DNA of 17,719 bases from Lysobacterales bacterium (GCA_020442545.1 JAGRJX010000047.1:1-17719); one strand, 5' to 3'; shown: positions 7,362 to 15,093, counted from the stretch's first letter. Notes: generated by a model from the sequence alone, not told the origin. Numbers and translations: made by a program.

Positions 7362-8810
7362 GTGAAACCGGCGCTGCAACTCAGGATGAGCCAGCAGCTC
7401 AAGCTGACCCCGCAGCTGCGGCAGGCCATTCGCCTCTTGCAGCTGTCGCAGCTTGAGCTTGAAGCCGAGCTCAGTATGGCGCTTGAGTCCAATCCCATGC
7501 TGGAAAGCGCCGAGGAGCGCCGCGAGGCGGAATCGCTGGAGCGCGAGCGTACCGAGGAAGACGATCCGCACGAAACCGCGGCCGCAGCCGATGCCGGCGA
7601 GCCCGACGTCGAGGCCATTGCCGAGCCGTCACTGGACATGGATACCGGCTGGGAAGACGAATTCACGCCGCGCAGTGGCAGCGGCGCCGATGGCCGCGAA
7701 CCGCATGAAAGCGTCGACAGCACCACCGACAGCCTGCAAGAGCATCTGCTTTGGCAGCTCAACCTGACGCCGATGAGCGACCGCGACCGTGCCATTGGCA
7801 CGGCGCTGATCGACGCCATCGACGATGATGGCCACCTGTCCGAGCCGCTGGAAGCCATCCGCGAGGCGCTGCGGCCGGAGATCGACGCCGATGACCACGA
7901 GCTGGAGGCGGTCCTGCACCGCGTGCAGCGTTTCGACCCCATTGGCGTCGGCGCACGCTGCCTCAGTGAATGCCTTTGCGTACAGCTGTCGGCGCTGGAT
8001 GAGGCCACTGACGCGCTGGGCATGGCCCGACGCATCGCCCGCGACCATCTGGAAGACCTGGCCCGGCTCGGTCCGGAAAAGCTGGCGAAGCAGATGGCCG
8101 CCGAAGCCGACGACGTGACACAGGCCGTGGAGCTTTTGCGCAGTCTGGATCCACGTCCGGGCGCGCAAATCAGCGAGCAGACCATCGAATACGTCACCCC
8201 GGATGCCTACGTCGCCCGGCACGAAGGTGTCTGGCGCGTCCATCTCGCCGCCGGCGCACGGCCAAAGCTGGGCATCAACCGGCTCTACGAAGGCCTGATC
8301 GGCGAAGCCAGCCGCGACGACGCCAACTACCTGCGCGGCCAGCTGCAGGAAGCACGCTGGCTGATCCGCAGCCTGGAAACCCGCGCCGACACCGTGCTGC
8401 GCGTCGCCACGGCCATCGTGCGCCGACAGGTCGGTTTCCTGGAACACGGTCCGGAATCCATGCGCCCGTTGACCCTGCGTGAAATCGCCGATGAGCTGGA
8501 ACTGCACGAGTCGACCATTTCCCGGGTCACCACCCGGAAATACCTGCACACCCCGCGCGGAACCTTTGAGTTCAAACACTTCTTCTCATCGAGCCTCAGT
8601 ACCGAAGGCGGCGGCAGCGCCTCCAGCACCGCCATCCAGGCCATGATCCGGCGCCTGATCGAGGCGGAAAACCCGGTCAGGCCGCTATCCGACGCGAAGC
8701 TGGCCGCCATGCTCAAGACGGACGGCATCACGGTTGCCCGTCGAACCGTGGCAAAATACCGGGAAGCAATGAACATCCCTTCGTCCAACGAGCGCCAGCG
8801 CCACGGCTAG
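7362..8810 (+). CDS. rpoN: RNA polymerase sigma-54 factor RpoN
   Basis: Sigma-54 directs RNA polymerase to -24/-12 promoters and needs an AAA+ enhancer-binding activator. The 482 residues show the complete domain order: an N-terminal activator-interacting region (MKPALQLRMSQQLKLTPQL, LRQAIRLLQLSQLELEAEL, ALESNPMLE), an acidic linker (about 45-125), the core-binding domain (about 130-320), the helix-turn-helix (LTLREIADELELHESTISRV) followed by TRKYLHTPRGTFEFKHFFSS, and the RpoN box ARRTVAKYR at 459-467, which reads the -24 element. The start is GTG with GAAGGAG nine bases upstream, and the protein then begins exactly as family members do. The position between lptB and hpf is the common proteobacterial one. 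A candidate target promoter for it is present at 1869-1885 in this window. Confidence 0.98.
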   Translation: MKPALQLRMSQQLKLTPQLRQAIRLLQLSQLELEAELSMALESNPMLESAEERREAESLERERTEEDDPHETAAAADAGEPDVEAIAEPSLDMDTGWEDEFTPRSGSGADGREPHESVDSTTDSLQEHLLWQLNLTPMSDRDRAIGTALIDAIDDDGHLSEPLEAIREALRPEIDADDHELEAVLHRVQRFDPIGVGARCLSECLCVQLSALDEATDALGMARRIARDHLEDLARLGPEKLAKQMAAEADDVTQAVELLRSLDPRPGAQISEQTIEYVTPDAYVARHEGVWRVHLAAGARPKLGINRLYEGLIGEASRDDANYLRGQLQEARWLIRSLETRADTVLRVATAIVRRQVGFLEHGPESMRPLTLREIADELELHESTISRVTTRKYLHTPRGTFEFKHFFSSSLSTEGGGSASSTAIQAMIRRLIEAENPVRPLSDAKLAAMLKTDGITVARRTVAKYREAMNIPSSNERQRHG

Positions 8811-8987
8811 GGACCGATGATCGAATCAGCACTTGCACTGGCGCGCCAGGCAGGGGCACCCCACCACCGGTGTCCACCCTGCACTGGGCTTCCGTTGCCA
8901 GCAATGGCAGCATCCCCCCTGAGAGTATTGGCCCCGATGCCCCGGCACCGGGCGATGTGGTTGTCACACAGACAAGGAGATCCAGAC
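8811..8987. promoter_or_regulatory. rpoN-hpf intergenic region with two dyads
   Basis: The gap of 177 bases is large for this compact run, so a separate promoter for hpf-ptsN is likely. It holds a perfect 12-base palindrome CTGGCGCGCCAG at 8838-8849 and a small inverted repeat TGCCA-GCAA-TGGCA near 8896-8909. TTGCCA in that dyad is the best -35-like hexamer, but no convincing -10 follows at the right distance. The frame is open back from hpf to 8817, yet that leader does not resemble any HPF. Confidence 0.3.
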
Positions 8988-9314
8988 ATGCGGATCGAGA
9001 TTACCGGTCACCAGATTGAAGTCACCCCGGCGTTGCGCGAGTACGTCAACACCAAGTTCGAGCGGCTTGAACGTCACTTCGACAACCTTCTGGACATCCA
9101 TGCGATCCTCACCGTCGAGAAGCTGGAACACAAGGCTGAAGCCACCATCCAGCTCTCCGGCCGCACTCTGTTTGCCGAAGTGCAGGCCGAAAACATGTAC
9201 GCCGCCATCGACCTGCTGGCCGACAAGCTGGACCGCCAGGTGATCAAGCACAAGGAAAAGCTCACCGACCATCACCGTGGCGGCAACGCCGCACGAAACG
9301 CCTCGTTCGGCTGA
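8988..9314 (+). CDS. hpf: Ribosome hibernation promoting factor, short form (HPF/YfiA family)
   Basis: HPF binds the 30S decoding region when growth slows and helps form inactive 100S ribosomes (short HPF acts with RMF in enteric bacteria). The 108-residue protein matches the short family in length (E. coli HPF 95, YfiA 113). The N-terminus MRIEITGHQIEVTPALREYV, the KFERLERHFDN helix, and AENMYAAIDLLADKLDRQV with the KHKEKL end of the second helix give the usual beta-alpha-beta-beta-beta-alpha pattern. The start at 8988 has AAGGAGA seven bases upstream. A short tail, HRGGNAARNASFG, follows the domain; no long-HPF dimerisation domain is present. The place between rpoN and ptsN is conserved, and ptsN follows after 21 bases. 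Confidence 0.95.
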   Translation: MRIEITGHQIEVTPALREYVNTKFERLERHFDNLLDIHAILTVEKLEHKAEATIQLSGRTLFAEVQAENMYAAIDLLADKLDRQVIKHKEKLTDHHRGGNAARNASFG

Positions 9315-9335
9315 CCACGCAGAGCCAACCTAGCC

Positions 9336-9809
9336 ATGCATCTGATCGACCTGCTGGCCCCGTCGCGCATTCGCGTCGGGGTCAGCGTCACCAGCAAGAA
9401 GCGACTGCTCGAAACCCTGGCCCGGCTGCTTGCCGACGGCCACGATGATGATGCCTTCGAGCGGCAGATATTCGACAGCCTGTGCGGCCGTGAGAAGCTC
9501 GGATCAACCGGGCTCGGGCAGGGCATCGCCATTCCGCACGGGCGTACGGCCGGACTCGGCACCGCGATCGGTGCGGTAGTTCGCCTGGCCGAACCGGTGG
9601 ACTTCGGCGCCAGCGACGGCCAGCCGGTAGACCTGCTCTTTGCTCTTGCCGTGCCCGAGCATTTCACCGACCAGCACCTGCAGCTGCTGTCCCAGCTGGC
9701 CGAAATGTTCGGCGATGCCGCATTTGCCGATCACCTGCGTGCGGCCCCCAGCGGGGACGCCTTGCTGGCGCTGCTGTCGGACTGGCAGCTGGCGCACGCG
9801 GTTGCCTGA
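9336..9809 (+). CDS. ptsN: PTS IIA-like nitrogen regulatory protein PtsN (EIIA-Ntr)
   Basis: EIIA-Ntr receives phosphate from an HPr-type protein and acts by protein contacts rather than sugar uptake; in enteric bacteria it controls potassium transport and kinases, and is linked to sigma-54 genes. The 157-residue protein is a fructose/mannitol-type EIIA domain. The phospho-acceptor is H68 in GIAIPHGR, preceded by REKLGSTGLGQ, and the segment DLLFALAVPEHFTDQHLQLLSQLAEMF is typical. No clear ribosome site stands before the ATG, which follows hpf by 21 bases, so coupling to hpf is likely. The phosphate donor should be the EI and HPr encoded about 2.5 kb downstream in this same window. Confidence 0.96.
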   Translation: MHLIDLLAPSRIRVGVSVTSKKRLLETLARLLADGHDDDAFERQIFDSLCGREKLGSTGLGQGIAIPHGRTAGLGTAIGAVVRLAEPVDFGASDGQPVDLLFALAVPEHFTDQHLQLLSQLAEMFGDAAFADHLRAAPSGDALLALLSDWQLAHAVA

Positions 9810-9850
9810 GCGCGCAGCGAATCGCCCGCATGTCCGGTGAGCCCGCCCCC

Positions 9851-10804
9851 ATGAACACGCGCATCACCGCCCGCGAACTGCACGATCAGATCAGCGAGCG
9901 GCTCGAACTGCGCTGGATCGCCGGCAGCAAGGGCGAGGGGCGGGTGCTGGAGTCTGGCGACCACCTGTCGCGACGTCCGTCGCTGGCCGGCTACCTCAAT
10001 ACCATCTACCCGAACAAGGTGCAGATTCTTGGCACCGAGGAGCTTGCCTACCTCGACGGCCTCGATCCGCGGCACCGCTGGGAAGCGCTGGCAAAGATCA
10101 CCGCGTCGCGGCCGCTGGCGCTGTTGATCAGCAAGGATCAGTCCGCGCCCAGCGACCTGCGCGACGCCTGTGAGGAGTCCGACACGCCCCTGTGGGTGTC
10201 GCCCAAGCGTGGCCACGAGCTGCTGACCTACTTGCAGTACCATCTCGCGCGCGCCCTGGCCCGCCGGGTGACGATGCATGGCGTATTCATGGAGGTCTAT
10301 TCGATTGGCGTGCTGATCACCGGCGAATCGGGCAGCGGCAAGAGCGAGCTGGCGCTGGAGCTGGTGAGTCGCGGGCATCGGCTGGTCGCCGACGACGCGC
10401 CGGAGTTCACGCAGATTGCGCCCGACGTGCTCGACGGCACCTGTCCGGAGATGCTGCAGGACCTGCTGGAGGTGCGCGGTCTGGGCATCCTCGATGTCCG
10501 CGCCATGTTCGGCGACACCGCAGTCAAACCCAACAAGTACCTCCGCCTGATTGTCCACCTGAAGCCGGTAAGGGCCAGCGAACCAATCGACGCGGGTGAT
10601 CGCCTGCAGGGCGACATCAGCAAGTGTCGCGTGCTAGACATCGACATCCCCCAGACCACGCTGCCGGTGGCGCCCGGCCGCAATCTCGCCGTGCTGCTGG
10701 AAGCCGCCGTGCGCTCGCACATCCTCAAGACCAAAGGCATCGACACCGCCCAGACCTTCATGGATCGACAGGCGCACCAGATGCGGCGGTTCGCACCATG
10801 GTAG
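9851..10804 (+). CDS. hprK: HPr kinase/phosphorylase
   Basis: HprK phosphorylates HPr on Ser46 with ATP or pyrophosphate and also removes that phosphate, tuning the PTS phosphorelay. The 317 residues have the N-terminal MurF-like domain (about 1-130) and a C-terminal kinase domain with Walker A GESGSGKS at 158-165, catalytic H143 (MHGVFMEV), the D181-D182 pair (LVADDAPEF), the family signature EVRGLGILDVR near 207, and the PVAPGRNLAVLLEAAV end region. The ATG at 9851 (MNTRITARELHDQ) is preferred because this is where family members begin and GGTGAG lies nine bases before it; ATG 9830 would add seven residues. The stop codon region overlaps the rapZ start. Confidence 0.96.
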   Translation: MNTRITARELHDQISERLELRWIAGSKGEGRVLESGDHLSRRPSLAGYLNTIYPNKVQILGTEELAYLDGLDPRHRWEALAKITASRPLALLISKDQSAPSDLRDACEESDTPLWVSPKRGHELLTYLQYHLARALARRVTMHGVFMEVYSIGVLITGESGSGKSELALELVSRGHRLVADDAPEFTQIAPDVLDGTCPEMLQDLLEVRGLGILDVRAMFGDTAVKPNKYLRLIVHLKPVRASEPIDAGDRLQGDISKCRVLDIDIPQTTLPVAPGRNLAVLLEAAVRSHILKTKGIDTAQTFMDRQAHQMRRFAPW

Positions 10805-11679
10805 GCGACAGCAACGACACGCCACCGCTGATCGTGGTCAGCGGCCTTTCCGGTTCCGGCAAGACCGTGGTACTGCGGACGCTGGAGGATCTCGACTATT
10901 ACTGCGTGGACAACCTGCCAGCCGAACTGCTGCCGGACTTCGTGCGCAGCGTACGCGACGGCGACAGTTCGCACCCGCGCATGGCCGTGGGCATCGACGT
11001 GCGCAACCGGCTTCGGGACCTTGACCACCTGCCCACGTCGCTGTCAGCGGTCGGCGCACTGGGCATCGATTACCGGCTGATCTTCCTGGACACCCGCGAC
11101 GAAGTCCTGATCAAGCGCTACAGCGACACGCGCCGCCGTCACCCCATGAGCCAGCAGGGCCAGCCGCTGGCACGGGCGATTGCCGAGGAGCGCAGTCGCC
11201 TCGGCCCGCTGCGAGCGCTGGCAGGCAATGTGCTGGACTCCAGCGACATGAACGTGCACCAGCTGCGACGCTGGGTGGTGACCGACCTGGCCGCCGGCGC
11301 GGATGACGGTCTGTCACTGCTGATCCAGTCTTTTGCCTACCGCCGCGGCGTGCCGCCCGACGCCGACTTCGTGTTTGACGCCCGCTGCCTGCCGAATCCG
11401 CACTGGGAACCCAGCCTGCGACCCCTGTCTGGCCGAGACGCCGAGGTCCGGGACTGGCTCCTGCGCCAGGATCGCGTCAGCGAATATGCAAGCGGCGTCA
11501 CCGCATTCCTCGATGCCTGGCTGCCGCGCTTTGCGGCCGAGACGCGAAGCTACCTCACCATCGCCTTTGGCTGCACCGGCGGCCGCCATCGCTCGGTGTT
11601 CCTTGCCGAGGCTCTGGCCGAACACTGCCGCAAGAAGGCATACGGCACGGTTGTCAGCTTTCATCGCGAGCTGGAGTAG
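10798..11679 (+). CDS. rapZ: RNase adapter protein RapZ
   Basis: In E. coli, RapZ binds the small RNA GlmZ and delivers it to RNase E, thereby setting the level of GlmS (glucosamine 6-phosphate synthesis) for envelope building. The 293-residue protein starts with VSGLSGSGKT (Walker A at 16-23), then DLDYYCVDNLPAELL and LIFLDTRDEVLIKRYSDTRR in the kinase-like half. The C-terminal RNA-binding half ends with YLTIAFGCTGGRHRSVFLAE and GTVVSFHREL, both family hallmarks. The ATG overlaps hprK by seven bases. The frame is open upstream to 10624 but lies inside hprK. The target small RNA in this organism is unknown; none is visible in the window. Confidence 0.97.
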   Translation: MVGDSNDTPPLIVVSGLSGSGKTVVLRTLEDLDYYCVDNLPAELLPDFVRSVRDGDSSHPRMAVGIDVRNRLRDLDHLPTSLSAVGALGIDYRLIFLDTRDEVLIKRYSDTRRRHPMSQQGQPLARAIAEERSRLGPLRALAGNVLDSSDMNVHQLRRWVVTDLAAGADDGLSLLIQSFAYRRGVPPDADFVFDARCLPNPHWEPSLRPLSGRDAEVRDWLLRQDRVSEYASGVTAFLDAWLPRFAAETRSYLTIAFGCTGGRHRSVFLAEALAEHCRKKAYGTVVSFHRELE

Positions 11680-11853
11680 CTTCGTCAGCGCGTGCACATC
11701 GCGAAATGACCGGGGCGACAGACCCCGCCGCATCGCCATGGCGAAGCCAGAACCCCGCAAACCCGTGCATCGCTCGGCATCAGGCCGCCCGAATCCAGCC
11801 GGTTTCTGTCCGGTCGCAGGCCAGATATCCTGAATCCCGGCTAAGATGCCTGC
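11680..11853. promoter_or_regulatory. rapZ-EIIA intergenic region with hairpin, palindrome and a -10-like box
   Basis: A gap of 174 bases splits the run after rapZ. It holds a hairpin CGGGG-N7-CCCCG at 11711-11727 and a perfect 12-base palindrome TCGCCATGGCGA at 11733-11744. A -10-like TAAGAT lies at 11842-11847, only six bases before the EIIA start codon, with no good -35 hexamer. The hairpin has no T-run. The likely roles are the end of the rapZ transcript and a new promoter for the EIIA-ptsH-ptsI group. Confidence 0.35.
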
Positions 11854-12246
11854 ATGAGTGTCGGCATTCTTCTTGTCACCCACCCGGGCATCGGTGCAGC
11901 CATCAGGACCAGCGCCGAACGCATGCTGGGCAAGCTGCCGTTGCCGGTCGTCTGCTTTGAGCTCGGCTTTGAGCAGCAGCCCGAGCAATGTCTGGCCGCC
12001 GCCAGTGGTGCCTTGCGTCAAGCCGACCAGGGACAGGGAGTGCTGATTCTCTGCGACCTCTACGGCGCTTCGCCCAGCAATCTTGCAGCGCGAATCAGCC
12101 AACTCGGCACGCCAACCGAACGCATCAGCGGACTCAACCTTTCGATGCTGCTGCGGGCGCTCAACTATGCCGACCAGCCGCTGCCGGAACTTGCGCGCAC
12201 GGCGGCGAGTGGCGGACGCAACGGGGTGATTGAAGGCCATGCTTGA
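11854..12246 (+). CDS. PTS EIIA component, mannose/fructose family (stand-alone)
   Basis: This 130-residue protein is a single EIIA domain of the mannose (ManX) family. The phospho-accepting histidine is H10 in LLVTHPGIGAAI, CDLYGASPSNLA (about 67-78) is the conserved central motif, and GLNLSMLLRALNY (about 92-104) is the dimer-side helix. No EIIB, EIIC or EIID domain is fused or adjacent, so a regulatory role through phosphorylation by HPr is more likely than sugar import; that is inference. There is no Shine-Dalgarno-like sequence before the ATG, and a TAAGAT box ends six bases upstream, so the mRNA may be leaderless. The last eight bases overlap ptsH. Confidence 0.93.
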   Translation: MSVGILLVTHPGIGAAIRTSAERMLGKLPLPVVCFELGFEQQPEQCLAAASGALRQADQGQGVLILCDLYGASPSNLAARISQLGTPTERISGLNLSMLLRALNYADQPLPELARTAASGGRNGVIEGHA

Positions 12247-12508
12247 AGGCGAGATCGAGGTCATCAACCGGCTGGGGCTGCATGCACGCGCCGCCAGCAA
12301 GCTGGTGCAGCTGCTCGGCGGCTTCGAGGCACGCGCTGTGCTTGTCCGCAACGGCCGCGAAGTGAACGCAAAGAGCATCATGGGCGTGATGCTGCTGGCC
12401 GCCGGCAAGGGCACAACGGTCACGCTGCGCGTCGACGGCGATGACGAAGCGGCGGCACTGGCCGCAGCCATCGACCTGTTCCAGCGCCGCTTTGACGAGG
12501 AGGACTGA
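12239..12508 (+). CDS. ptsH: Phosphocarrier protein HPr
   Basis: HPr takes phosphate from EI and passes it to EIIA proteins. The 89-residue protein has the phospho-histidine H15 in NRLGLHARAASKLVQLL and the regulatory Ser46 in NAKSIMGVMLLAAGKG, the site used by HprK, whose gene is in the same cluster. Both residues sit at the standard positions when counted from ATG 12239; a TTG at 12230 would add three residues and is not needed. The start overlaps the EIIA stop by eight bases. It is the only HPr in the window, so it could serve both PtsN and the mannose-type EIIA. The stop codon is in the same frame as the ptsI start, 69 bases on. Confidence 0.97.
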   Translation: MLEGEIEVINRLGLHARAASKLVQLLGGFEARAVLVRNGREVNAKSIMGVMLLAAGKGTTVTLRVDGDDEAAALAAAIDLFQRRFDEED

Positions 12509-12577
12509 CCTGGACGCTTTCACGAAGTCCGCCACCGCCAGCACGACCGATCGTCGTCACCTGCGTCCGAGGCGCGC

Positions 12578-14293
12578 TTGAGGCGGCTGATCCAGTCCTT
12601 GCCCGCATCCCGCGGTCTCGCTCTCGGGCGAGCCCGGGTCAGGGAGCCGCATGGCCTGGACATCGCCGAAGAGCGCGTTGGCAAGGGTCGCATCGATGCC
12701 GAACTGGCCCGCCTTCATGTCGCCATTGATCGGGCCCGTGACGAGCTGGGCGCCCTGCGTGACCGGCTGCACGGAACCGTTGCCCGCGAGATGGGAGAGT
12801 TTCTCGATCTTCACGCCATGCTGCTCGACGATCCCGAGCTCAAGGTGGCCCTCGATCACATGATCCGTACCGAGCGCTTCAGCGCGCCCTACGCACTGAA
12901 GCTGCAGCGGGACCGCCTGGTGGCGGTGTTCGAGGACATGGACGACCCCTACCTGCGCTCACGCCGGGAGGACATCGATCATGTGATCGGGCGGGTGCAC
13001 GCGGCGCTGCAGCGACGCGACAGCGACGCCGTCCAGGGTCTGGCCGGCGACGTGCTCGTCGCCGACAGCGTCGCTCCATCGGAACTCGCCCAGCTGGCCG
13101 AACGCGGCATCGTCGCCATCGTCACCGCGCAGGGCAGCCCGCTGTCGCACAGCGCCATCCTCGCGCGCAGCCTGCACCTGCCGCTGGTGGTCGGCGCGCA
13201 CGACGCGCTGGCGCAGGTCAATGACGGCGACGCGATGATGGTGGATGGCCGCAGCGGCGAGGTGATCGTCGAACCGCATGCCGCCGATCTGCGCCAGTTC
13301 CGCCAGCGCAAGCGCGAAAGCCAGCGCGAACAGGAACGCCTGGCGACGCTGAAGAAGAAGGCCACGCGCACCCGGGACGGCGTCGACATCCGTTTGTTCG
13401 CGAACGCCGAGTCGCGCGAGGACGTGGCGCAGGCACACGACCTCGGCGCCAACGGCATCGGCCTGTACCGCACCGAGTTCCTGTTTCTGCAGCGCGACCA
13501 GCTGCCCGACGAGGAAGAGCAGTTCCGCGTCTACCGCGACGTGGTGCTGGGCATGCGCGGACGGCCGGTCACCATCCGCAGCCTCGATCTGGGTGCCGAC
13601 AAGGCCGACAACACCGGTCTGGTCATGGCCAGCGAACCGAATCCGGCGCTGGGCGTGCGTGGCGTGCGTCTGTCGCTGAGGCACCGGACGCTGTTGCGCA
13701 CCCAGCTTCGCGCCGTGCTTCGTGCTTCCGGCTACGGGCCGATCCGACTGCTGGTGCCGATGATCAGCAGCCGCGACGAGATTCGTGCGGTGCGCGCCGA
13801 ATTCGTCGACTGCGCCCGCGACCTGCGCACCGAAGGCTACGAGATCGCCGATCATCTCGAACTGGGCGCCATGATCGAAGTGCCCGCCGCCGCGCTGGCG
13901 CTGCCGCGGATGATCCGCGACATGGAGTTCGTGTCCATCGGCACCAACGACCTGGTGCAGTACCTGCTGGCTGTCGACCGCAACAACGACGCGCTGGGCG
14001 AGCTCTACTCGCCGCTGCACCCGGCGGTGCTGCGCCTGCTGCACGACGTGATCAAGCTCGGCCACCGGCACGGCAAGCGGGTGCTGGTCTGCGGCGAAAT
14101 GGCGGCGGATCCGGAAATGACCCGCCTGCTGCTGGCACTGGGCCTGACCGACTTCAGCCTGCATCCGGGCTCGATGCTGGAAGTGCGCCAGATCATCCGC
14201 GACAGCGACCATCACAAGCTTCGCCGTCATGCCTCCGCCCTGCTCCGCGCCCCGGATCGTGCCGCCATCGAGCGCGCTGTGAGCCGGCTATAG
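12578..14293 (+). CDS. ptsI: Phosphoenolpyruvate-protein phosphotransferase (PTS enzyme I)
   Basis: EI takes phosphate from PEP and passes it to HPr. At 571 residues it is close to E. coli EI (575) and lacks the GAF domain of the nitrogen-type PtsP. The HPr-binding helical part covers about 20-145, the phospho-histidine is H191 (GSPLSHSAILARSL), and the PEP-binding barrel includes GLYRTEFLF, RSLDLGADK, NPALGVRGVRLSL, EVPAAAL, SIGTNDLVQYLLAVDRNN and the catalytic cysteine C505 in VCGEMAADPE. The start is TTG at 12578 with GAGG five bases before it. No ATG or GTG is available in frame near the expected N-terminus, and LPASRGLALGRA aligns with the first strand of EI. It is the last gene of the run and meets a convergent gene. 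Confidence 0.97.
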   Translation: MRRLIQSLPASRGLALGRARVREPHGLDIAEERVGKGRIDAELARLHVAIDRARDELGALRDRLHGTVAREMGEFLDLHAMLLDDPELKVALDHMIRTERFSAPYALKLQRDRLVAVFEDMDDPYLRSRREDIDHVIGRVHAALQRRDSDAVQGLAGDVLVADSVAPSELAQLAERGIVAIVTAQGSPLSHSAILARSLHLPLVVGAHDALAQVNDGDAMMVDGRSGEVIVEPHAADLRQFRQRKRESQREQERLATLKKKATRTRDGVDIRLFANAESREDVAQAHDLGANGIGLYRTEFLFLQRDQLPDEEEQFRVYRDVVLGMRGRPVTIRSLDLGADKADNTGLVMASEPNPALGVRGVRLSLRHRTLLRTQLRAVLRASGYGPIRLLVPMISSRDEIRAVRAEFVDCARDLRTEGYEIADHLELGAMIEVPAAALALPRMIRDMEFVSIGTNDLVQYLLAVDRNNDALGELYSPLHPAVLRLLHDVIKLGHRHGKRVLVCGEMAADPEMTRLLLALGLTDFSLHPGSMLEVRQIIRDSDHHKLRRHASALLRAPDRAAIERAVSRL

Positions 14294-14301
14294 CGACGCA
14301 A

Positions 14302-14315
14302 CCGTCGCCCGACGG
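14302..14315. terminator. Small inverted repeat between convergent genes
   Basis: CCGTCG-CC-CGACGG is a perfect 6-bp inverted repeat, nine bases after the ptsI stop and 34 bases after the end of the leftward methyltransferase gene. Its placement in the 56-base convergent gap suggests a two-way terminator, but there is no T-run on either strand and the two-base loop is too tight unless the inner pairs open. Confidence 0.3.
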
Positions 14316-14349
14316 CGCCCACAGGTCATTGGCTGCGGGCTGACGCCAG

Positions 14350-15093
14350 TCAGATCCGCGTGCTTTCCAGCATAAGAAACGCGCGTTCATCGTGCTCGGC
14401 ATCAGCCGGATTGGACGCTTTGACGTCTCCCAGCTGACGCATCGCCACAATCCGGAAACCACAGCGTTCGACGATGCGACGCAGCCCGGCGGCGCTGAAT
14501 ATCCAGAAGTTGGTCGCGTCGTTGTTGCATTCATCGGGGGTCAGCAGATAGGCCACCGGCAGCTCCGAAATGTCGGTCTTCGGCGCCTTGGTGTAGCGCG
14601 CGATCCGCGTACTGAGCAGGCAGTAGCGGGTATGCGATGCCAGCTTGTCCAGCACGAAGTACGGATTCTTCAGGTGATAGAGGATGCCGAGCAACACCAC
14701 CAGCCCGTAACGATCCGATGGCAGGGCGAACTGCGAATCCAGATCCACCTCATGAACGGTCGCTGGCGACTCCAGCAGCCCGGTCAATCGACGCACGCCA
14801 CGCATGCCGTTCCAGTTGGTACTGGGCCAGTCGATCAGATCAACTTCGTGGCCAAGGTCGGCGAACAACAGGCCAAGGTCTCCGTCGGCGCAACCGATAT
14901 CGGCAATGCGTTCCCCGGCTACGCGAGCAAGCAGGTCACGCGAATCTCCGCTGAGGAGACCATCGACATGATCGACGTTAGCCAGGATGTCGTATCCGTA
15001 CCACGTGAAACCGTCAGGCGGATTTTTCGTTTTGACTTCGGTCAACCGCTTGCGCCACTGACCCGCTTTTACCTTGAAATCATCGAAATTCAT
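14350..15093 (-). CDS. Class I SAM-dependent methyltransferase, substrate unknown
   Basis: The 247-residue protein has a Rossmann-type SAM-binding region: motif I RIADIGCADGDLGLLFADLG (about 83-102), then EVDLID (about 104-109), an acidic VDLDSQF segment, and motif IV-like YGLVVLLGILYHLKNPYFVL (about 150-169). The N-terminal part, with NPPDGFTWYGYDILANVDHV, resembles sugar- or small-molecule-type methyltransferases, but no substrate can be named. The start MNFDDFKVKAGQW at 15093 is chosen over an upstream ATG at 15153 because the extra 20 residues (Arg and Cys rich) fit no domain. A possible -10 box TAGAAT lies at 15128-15123 on the minus strand, 30 bases before the ATG. By hand count its G+C is lower than that of ptsI, and it ends convergent to ptsI. 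Confidence 0.85.
   Translation of the reverse strand: MNFDDFKVKAGQWRKRLTEVKTKNPPDGFTWYGYDILANVDHVDGLLSGDSRDLLARVAGERIADIGCADGDLGLLFADLGHEVDLIDWPSTNWNGMRGVRRLTGLLESPATVHEVDLDSQFALPSDRYGLVVLLGILYHLKNPYFVLDKLASHTRYCLLSTRIARYTKAPKTDISELPVAYLLTPDECNNDATNFWIFSAAGLRRIVERCGFRIVAMRQLGDVKASNPADAEHDERAFLMLESTRI

Noticed and set aside
8817..8987. N-terminal extension of HPF
   Set aside because: The ATG at 8988 has an AAGGAGA site and begins exactly like the family; the upstream part has no similarity to HPF.
12959..14230. Minus-strand open frame (423 codons) opposite ptsI
   Set aside because: It is antisense to the well-supported EI gene and has no recognisable domain; it is another G+C shadow.
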